This document shows, piece by piece, positions 56,867 to 64,000 of a stretch of DNA of 64,000 nt. The position numbers and the translations under genes were made by a program. Position 1 is the first letter of the stretch. Every line of letters begins with the position of its first letter. The DNA is from Ephydatia muelleri. Lineage: Eukaryota; Porifera; Demospongiae; Spongillida; Spongillidae. Location: positions 62,001 through 126,000 of the forward strand of contig JABACO010000068.1 in the NCBI GenBank assembly GCA_013339895.1. The letters are read 5' to 3'. The notes beneath the pieces are model-generated. The model had not been told where the DNA came from. It was given only the letters and a program-made list of their open reading frames with translations, and ran no database searches.

Positions 56867-57929
56867 GGACTTGAACATCTCGATATAAAGCAACACTTTC
56901 CCATATAAACATCTATAGTGCTGTGCTATGTGTATGTATAATTATATATATTCATCCATTAAATGGTTCGTTGGTTGCATAGTTGACAAGACCATCCAAC
57001 TATGCATTACAAATATTTTACTGATCTAAAACTCGTCCTCTTCTGCTTGCTATTGAACTATTATTCTAGCTAGGTAAGAACATAAAACACCGACGTGGGG
57101 GGGGGGGGGGGGGGGGGGAATAATCAACTTAATAAAAGTCATGGAAAGAGCATTCTTTATAAGTCAGAAAGGTATCCAAATTGGTACAATATACCGTTTA
57201 TATGCCAAGAACATCATACTGTACAGTAAATGACACACTTGTACCATAAATCATATGATTATGATCTCATGATGTTTTCTGTATTAATTGGTGCAATAGA
57301 ATAATATTTCGGACTTAAACGCAATGATTTCCTCTCAAAATGAAATAGTTATAGCCGTGAATCTACCTACAGCCCCCTAGAGCCAGCCACGGCCCCCCCT
57401 GGCAAATCTTAAGGTGGAATGATCAATTTTATTTCTGTTTCGGACTCAGCAATGAAAAGAATTTGTTCTGCATATTAACTTTCATTGCCTACCAGTTTTC
57501 AGCCCCTCCATTGCTCTACAAGTAGCATTCACACTGTATATATGCAGATGCTTGGTTTGGTTGGGACGATGAATTAAAAAATAAGCACATAATGAAAGTT
57601 TTTTTATGATCAAACAAAAATTTTATAAGTCAGTTTCCACTTACAACGAGCACATAATACTACAAACCTACCTACCTATCTAGGACACAAAGAGTCATGA
57701 GTTATCAAAATGATGACAACCTAGCCAGTAAAGCCCTAGTGTTGGCCCTGACCAGGGCAACGCTTAGCCTTCCATATAACCCACACACTGCCGAAGACTT
57801 GGGACAAGCAGTTCAAGTGACATCCGTGAAGCGAGTCTATCAAGACACCTGCTGGCTTCTTCTCCCCAACACCCATACATCTCCATGGTTAAAGGGATAC
57901 AAACTCAGCCCAAGTGGTTGCATTTCTCA
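56867..57929. other. Intergenic region, no gene recognised
   Basis: AT-rich 3' flank with a poly-G run at 57098-57119. A plus-strand frame of 94 codons (57697-57981) has no recognisable motif and runs into the antisense retroelement below. Confidence 0.4.
57098..57119 (+). repeat. Poly-G run of about 21 nt
   Basis: An uninterrupted G homopolymer, like those at 32.85 and 39.92 kb. Confidence 0.85.
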
Positions 57930-59130
57930 TCATTATTGGTGGCATGTTTGTGGAGTTTGGGAGCCGACACAAGTAGAATGATTTAGCAGTGATGTAATGG
58001 TGAAATCCAATGCTGCCAGCTTGCCAAGCTCCCAATTATGAACCAAGATGTCTGCAGGGCAAGTACGACTTCCCTCTAAATCTAGGCCACTGCCTGCCTT
58101 GACTTGACCTGCAATACATGCTAGCTTACATGATTCCCAGAAGGTGTCCCTCAAAGAGTTGTGCCTGACATTAAGTCACCTGCATGGTGGGTGACCCAGG
58201 GGGTCAAAGACATGAGTAGGACAGAATGAACAGCAGGAGTTTTGAGACGTGTCCATTCCAAGCCACCAGTTTAGTCCTGCCTGAAATTCAGGAGGCCTAA
58301 TTACATGTATAAGTTCATCTGGGGCATTGGCATGACCGAAAGCCAAGCTGAGCGTGGGGATAAAATACAGAGAGAAGCTGAGCCAGGTTGGCTGGTGATG
58401 AAGAAAGGTCAAATAGAATATTGGGCTGATGTCTTCAATCTTAGACGACAGGTCTGTTTGGTGAGGTGGAGCATCAATAATGTCCTGAACACAAGTAGCC
58501 TCGGAGTCCGCAATGAAGAGACTGAAGTTGTCAATGGATTGCTCAAAGTGGTGGCTCTCTCCAAGGGCAATTACTGGAATGGCCAATGGAAACGATGAAA
58601 CAAGTACTGGAGTGATGAAGGAGACTGCGAAGACCCAGGCCTGCCCTACTAGGGCTCAACTGAGCCTGCTGCCAAGCAACATTGGAGACATCAATGCTTG
58701 TGTACTCTGTAAAACAGCGACGGATGTCCAAGTCGAAAATGTCTAGAGCTTCAGTGACCAAGGAGGGTGGTGTTGATCTGGCCAGGTGTACCATTTACAG
58801 AAACTGCCACAGAAGCAAAGAAACAGATAAGCAACCTGTGGGTATAATGGCTACCAGCTTCTGCAAGACTAAGTAAAAGAAGAGAGGCCCCAAAGGATCC
58901 GCTTGCTGGACATCTGTCTCTGAGGATTAGCGCCCATGTTGAAGGCATTCTGGAAATCTATTTTAACTGTGACGAAACCACATGATTCCAGTGTCTTTCG
59001 ATACAATCCCTAAGGATACGAATGGTTGACTTGGACCCATTTGGGCAAACCAGTCCTGTTCGATATCACCTTTGACTTTGTTAGAATACAAAGGCATTTG
59101 CTTGTCAACCGTCTGTGATGGGTTGAATGT
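57930..59130 (-). mobile_element. Non-LTR-type retroelement relic with RT and C-terminal nuclease-like end
   Basis: Minus strand, high to low coordinate, in shifting frames: DVQQADPLGPLLFYLVLQKL near 58,920-58,860 (RT motif 4-type QQGDPLGPLLF), a WQQAQLSPSRAGLGLRSL block near 58,690-58,610, GLNWWLGMDTSQNSCCSFCP then THVFDPLGHPPC near 58,280-58,180 (zinc knuckle), and WESCKLACIAGQ, GSGLDLEGSRTCPADILVHN then WELGKLAALDFTITS near 58,130-57,960 (nuclease-like, PADI...D). Same architecture as, but a different subfamily from, the copies at 5.1-6.4 and 54.5-55 kb. Many breaks; dead. Confidence 0.75.
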
Positions 59131-60125
59131 TTGGTGGGCAATGCAGCTTGTGTTTGACTAGTGCAATGCGACTACCACCCACCAAGAATTTGATTATACC
59201 TGCTGGAGCTCGCCCGGAGGCCAGATGATTCACTACCTCTTGAAGTGAAGCATTTATTGTAATTGGTAGGGGAACTTCTGAAAGATCTAGTTGAGAGCAG
59301 AACAGTTAGGTGTCTGATGACAGTGATCCGTTATACCCTTTAGCAGGAAAGGACGAAGGTACTGGAACAACTAATGCCAGGGACGTATGAGAAAGTCCAC
59401 CCCTCAACAAGACTCTCAGGAGAGGTGGCGAAAGTATATATAGTACCACTTCCTTTGTTGTGTTGTAGTCTGAAATCTATACCTTTAGCATCACCACACA
59501 ATATCCACTTTTTTGGATTTCTTAAAGCACAGGTATCTGAATGCAAAGTCATAGTAAGTTTTATGTAATTTCACATGCAGTTGAAAGGTGTTCTTATGCA
59601 CTCTTGAATTTGTATTTCGTGATAGTATAGTTATACCGATAAGCCATGTGAACCGACCCTAATGGCCTTCGGTCCACCTATCGCTCCAGCATGGGAATGT
59701 GGTGAGATTCCATTATATCTTTTGCCTTTTTGGTTTCTATCCCAGCACAGTGAGCCCGTCTCGACTACGCATGCTTGAATTGACAAGAGCTTTAAAAATT
59801 ACACACTGCCGGACTGATCCCAGGTTTGACAAAAATCACTTGTAAATCAGTTAACGTTGCTGTTTCCATTGTAGCATTTGTTGGCGTGAATATATAAGAG
59901 TAAATACTCCAGGACAATCAATAGATGTGGCCATATTCAAGTGGGGCCAGAGTGACATATCGCTCACAAAGGTCTTCGAATTTATTTCCCATATGGTCGT
60001 TCTCCACTGAAAGTTGATCAGCGCCTGATACAGATGGCAAACTGTACAGTAAAGTCGTCACCCACAGTACGGCTCATGTGTATTGCATGCACCCGTTACG
60101 TTCACTACACAAGAATGCCGTTTCA
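59131..60125. other. Intergenic region, no gene recognised
   Basis: Short frames only. The right end becomes richer in CpG toward the Ig/FN3 gene promoter. Confidence 0.4.
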
Positions 60126-60154
60126 TGCGCATGCGCTGGACAAAAGCTATATAA
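60126..60154 (+). promoter_or_regulatory. Candidate core promoter: NRF1-type palindrome plus TATA box
   Basis: TGCGCATGCGC (60126-60136) is a perfect NRF1-type palindrome. TATATAA (60148-60154) follows, 67-73 bp before the ATG at 60221, a spacing that would put the transcription start near 60,180. Motifs are seen; use is inference. Confidence 0.5.
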
Positions 60155-60220
60155 CTCCAAGCTCCAATGTATGCCCGCAGTGATTAACGATTACAGCAGA
60201 AGAACTGACAGCTGAGCGAC

Positions 60221-63200
60221 ATGTTTCAAAAAGGATATCCGACTTTGTTGTTCTCGTTGTGGCTACTCGGCTCACAAGGTGAGTGACGTAAGCAAGAAGA
60301 CAAACACACATGTATACTGACTTGCATATCGAACCAAGCGTCGTATCTCACCGACAGAATGTAAGATGCCTTGCGCAGTTTAATACATGTATAGTCGGCA
60401 GTAGCAGAGATCTTAAGTAAGAGGGCAATACCATTAGTACATGAGTTGACTTCACCATTCATACGGATCTTATAGCTGTATTGGTGACGAGTTATAGGCT
60501 CACACCAAGAGTAAATTTGTTCATATAGTGGGTCTATTCAACCCGTCAGCATACATATATTATGCAGAAGTAGCTCCCTCAATCCACAGATGCAAACATC
60601 GCCTGATTCAAACCCGACGTGCATCACTGAGCGCGTTAGTATTTTCATGATATGCAACTATTCCCCATAGAAATGACACTCCCATTGAAGTGATAGTGTC
60701 CATGAATAACATATTAAAATGGTGCTCCCCTGTGAATACAAAACGCCACTACGGTCACTTAGCACCTGTGAACCTACTGCACCAGAGAATGAATATTAAT
60801 TCGTAAAAAGTATCATTTGTCACAGCATACAGTACAACGCATTAAGCTATCATAAATTTAGAAACACATTCAAATTGAAAATATAAGGAGATTGTCATGC
60901 TTGCATGTAGTTTCAATGGAGCACATGTAGTCCTCCGAAATTAAACGGTATGGATATGTATATAATAATGTGTCCACTGGTTTTTGTAAGCAACCCTTTT
61001 GTTTTCTAAACTACCAGGTTCCAGCCTTATTACAAATTCATCATGCCTAACATAATTAAAATCATTTGGTTCATCTCTTGTCATCTCCAACAGGTTGTCT
61101 CAACGTTTCTCCAACTCAATCGCTACATGTGATTGAAGGCAGTAGTGTATATCTGAGCTGTATGACAAAGTACACTTTCTAATTATTTCTATTAAACTGT
61201 ATGTAACCTGGATATTTTCCATTCATCCCTACTTAGCTGTGGATCCGTGATGTGGTACATCAATGGCAAGGTCATAGCAAATTCAGAACAGCAATTGATT
61301 ATTGATCATTTGAATCAGACCTGGGCAGGCATTTATGAATGTGATGTGAAGCTTGCAAATGGAAGTTTGCTTGGCCATGCATGGGTAGCGAATATTACAG
61401 TGAAAAGTAAGTGTCAACAATTGGGTAGCTATAGAAAACAAATGTATTTGAAACAATAAAGACTTCTGATGACAGATAAATGACTGCCGTAATTGATCTT
61501 TATACATATAGGTATTAATGCACCAGAAAATCAGTATGCTTTCATCGGAAGCAGTACAACTTTAAATTGTTCTGTTGACATTGACAGTGCTTTGATCAGT
61601 TGGTATTCCTCAGAAGACCCGACTGTTAATGGTTTATCATCTGTCTCCATAAGTGCAGTTAGCCTACGAGATGATCATTTCTACATTTGTACAGTAGTGC
61701 TAGCAACCTCAAGTGTCTCAAAAACAATATATTTACATGTAATTGGTAAGCAGCTAATCTTGATCAAACATTGTTTAAACCTTTCTACGTATTTGCTTTG
61801 CCACTTTTAGCGCCACCCACGATACGTTATACTCCACCACCAAAAATGGATATCGTATCGAATCGCCCAAACAACACCAAATATTTCTTTGTGAATTTTT
61901 CTAGCAGACCCGCCAATGCCACCACAGTTGTGTGGTACAAAAATAGCGTGCGTCTCTTCAATTCTGCCAACATCACAACAAACCTTGGACCATTGGATGG
62001 TAACACATCACTCACAATCCCTCGACTGATCAAGAGAGAAGACAGTGGTTTATATACGGTTATGATCGAGAATAGTTTCAATGAAATACCTGTACATATG
62101 AGAAATTGCAATATAAGCTTTGAATTGAATGTGAAAGGTAAGTGACAAACTTATGATTAGAAAAACTGTACCCATAGAATCCACAATTGAGTTATATAAT
62201 AATCGTTTTCTTTATACAACAGTTCTTCCCGCCATGCCTACTAATGTAACAATCTACCAGTCTGGTTCAGCTGAATTAATCATTGCTTGGAACCTGCACC
62301 CTGAATTTCTGGAGGAGAATGCCAGCAATCTGACTGTTCAGATGCTATATCCAAATGGGCAAGTGGCATCTCAGACTACAGTACCAGGAAGCATTGCTCA
62401 GGCCAAAATGGAAATTCTCCCTAGCATAAATTATACCATCAATATTATTGCTTACAATATTGATGGATATGTATTTGCTATACCTACTCACTTTAAAACA
62501 CTACCTGGAGGTTTGTGTTGCTGATACTGTGCATGTTTCATAGGCATATTACCTTCATCAACTCTTTCTCCTCTCCCCCAAAATAGCTCCTTACGTCTAC
62601 TCTGCTACAATTCAGCGGCTCAACTTCACAGCGGTTTATTTGTTCATTACTTTTACATACAATGGAGGAGCAGATGTCACTCACCTAAATGTGTCATATA
62701 GACCAGCTGGTTCCCATTTGAATTGGACCCCACCCATCATGGTGAACGTTGCAAAATTGATATCTTTATCTGCTGAAGCTGTAACTGACATTACACAGCA
62801 ATATAACAGCATTGGTCGACTTGAATTCAAAATTACCGCAGTTAATGCATTGTCTTTTTGGTCTGTTTACAGAGTGTTTAACGAGACAATAGGTAAGTGT
62901 AATTCAATGAAGTGTTTAAACTCATTCAAATACATGTTCACTGCACATGTTTCAGACCTTCCAGGGGCTCCTCGTATTGCTCAGGTAACTTATATCAATA
63001 ACAGACCTTCTACTGCTGTTGTGCAGCTCTCAGAAAAGGGATCACCTCCTATAATCCAAGTTGCCCTTGTTGCAATGACACCCAATGTCCATTGGGGTCT
63101 TAACATTTGTGGCCTCTACATGCCTGGAGACAAAATTGTCTTCAATCTTAGTAGCTTAGCAGATCATGATACCTATGCATTTGCAGCCTACGCATCCAAC

Positions 63201-63664
63201 TATGCAGGCGACAGTCCCTATAGTGCACAAGTCACTGATGATGGTAAGACAAGTGAAACTTTCAATCGAAAAATTGCATACTTGTACTGAATAGTAATAA
63301 TTATGATGATAATTTTTTTATTTTTATGCAGCATTCCATGCTTCCCAAGACACGATTCTCCCTCTCTGGAGCATAGTGATAGTGGCACTGGTTGGCTTGT
63401 TTGTATGCTCAAGTTTCATTATCGTAGTGACTTGTCTTCGTCTTAAGAGGGCACACTTACAAGGTTTGTTGTATATTGGGGCAATATAATGGGTTTGAAG
63501 TAATAAATAATATAACATTCTTATCTGGATTCCAAATTATACACAATGTTGCAGGAAAAGAAAGGAATGATAGGAAATGGCTGCACCATAAAATGCTGCC
63601 AACAATATACACAGAGATGATTGATTTGGAAAGCTTTTATCATTCTGGCATTCAGCTCAAATAG
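60221..63664 (+). CDS. Single-pass receptor with three Ig-like and three FN3-like domains
   Basis: Exons 60221-60278 (signal peptide, LLFSLWLLGSQG), 61094-61169 and 61237-61406 (Ig1: YLSC...WYINGK...YECDV), 61512-61745 (Ig2: LNCSV...ISWY...YICTV), 61811-62137 (Ig3-like: VVWYKN...DSGLYTV, lacking the Cys pair), 62223-62510 (FN3-1), 62588-62892 (FN3-2), 62956-63243 (FN3-3), 63332-63463 (membrane helix LWSIVIVALVGLFVCSSFII, then basic stop-transfer RLKR), 63555-63664 (tail). About 660 residues. Many N-x-S/T sites fit an extracellular chain. The tail of about 40 residues has a YTEM (YxxM) motif. Resembles adhesion or immune-type receptors; no orthologue recognised. FN3-2 needs one extra T near 62640 to keep frame from the good acceptor at 62587; as written the frame shifts, or acceptor 62616 is used. 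Confidence 0.82.
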
Positions 63665-63751
63665 GCAAAACAAAAATGATCTACACAATAAGCTGCTTTG
63701 ATAGTGTTAATGTGAGGACTGCATTGTGAGGAACAGACAGAACTAAAGCAC

Positions 63752-63757
63752 AATAAA
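63752..63757 (+). terminator. Polyadenylation signal of the Ig/FN3 receptor gene
   Basis: AATAAA 88 nt after the stop codon, followed by GT- and T-rich sequence at about 63,780-63,820. It would give a short 3' UTR. Confidence 0.55.
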
Positions 63758-64000
63758 GTAGGAGGGACTACTTACGGGTTGATTATGTCAATTTCTGTGT
63801 GCCACATGTATTGTTTACAAACACATCATTGTCCATTTTGCATTCTCCAACTGTACAGCGAAGCTGACTACATCCCACGAAAGGTTAGCCAGAATTCATC
63901 TTACTTTGACGTTGGTATAATTCATTGTACTTATTTATCCACATTCTAAAATGGCATACAGTTGAAACTTGTCAACAAGGAGATAGAAATAGTGCATTGC

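Noticed and set aside
1..64000. tRNA or rRNA genes
   Set aside because: I scanned by eye for GGTTCRANYCC-type B boxes and rRNA cores and found none convincing; small RNA genes could be missed without a covariance search.

Overview
The window is nuclear DNA from an animal. Genes are split into many small exons joined by short GT-AG introns (down to about 55-60 bp). Exons were assembled by hand from splice sites, reading phase and remembered family sequences, so single-exon and terminal calls are firmest and some internal junctions are approximate. BARD1, MED1, the EARP subunit VPS50, PIP4K2 and an Ig/FN3 receptor together indicate a metazoan. Very short gene spacing, a MED1 that stops at its conserved domain, and non-LTR, Penelope-like and DUF6589-type mobile DNA suggest a non-bilaterian such as a demosponge. 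That placement is inference.

Left third (1-17,000): the last exon of BARD1 (+) converges on a C2orf76/UPF0538 homologue (-). That gene starts 80 bp from an intronless ALG1 (+). Next come USE1 (+), with a non-LTR retroelement relic in its first intron, and PIP4K2 (-), with a 299-bp inverted-repeat element in one intron. SUGCT (+) is divergent from PIP4K2 across about 690 bp.

Middle (17,000-47,800): VPS50 (+) spans about 10 kb. A 128-bp foldback element with 9-bp target duplications lies between it and MED1 (+). One 5-kb intron of MED1 holds a DDE transposase relic and a Penelope-like reverse transcriptase. From about 40.1 to 47 kb is a mobile-element zone: a DUF6589 pseudogene, a 270-bp inverted-repeat element, a KDZ-like transposase fragment, a 45-bp minisatellite, a Ty3/gypsy integrase, and a decayed duplicate of the 3' half of MED1 in which one intron is inverted.

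Right (47,800-64,000): an unrecognised coiled-coil protein gene, an Abitram/FAM206A (Simiate) homologue, a small gene for a possibly N-myristoylated acidic coiled-coil protein, more non-LTR retroelement relics, and a complete single-pass receptor with three Ig-like and three FN3-like domains and a short tail carrying a YxxM motif.

The genes are mostly unrelated housekeeping functions (N-glycosylation, ER-Golgi SNARE, phosphoinositide kinase, mitochondrial CoA transfer, endosomal recycling, Mediator, DNA repair). There is no pathway cluster. The most unusual material is in the mobile-element zone and in the MED1 duplication.
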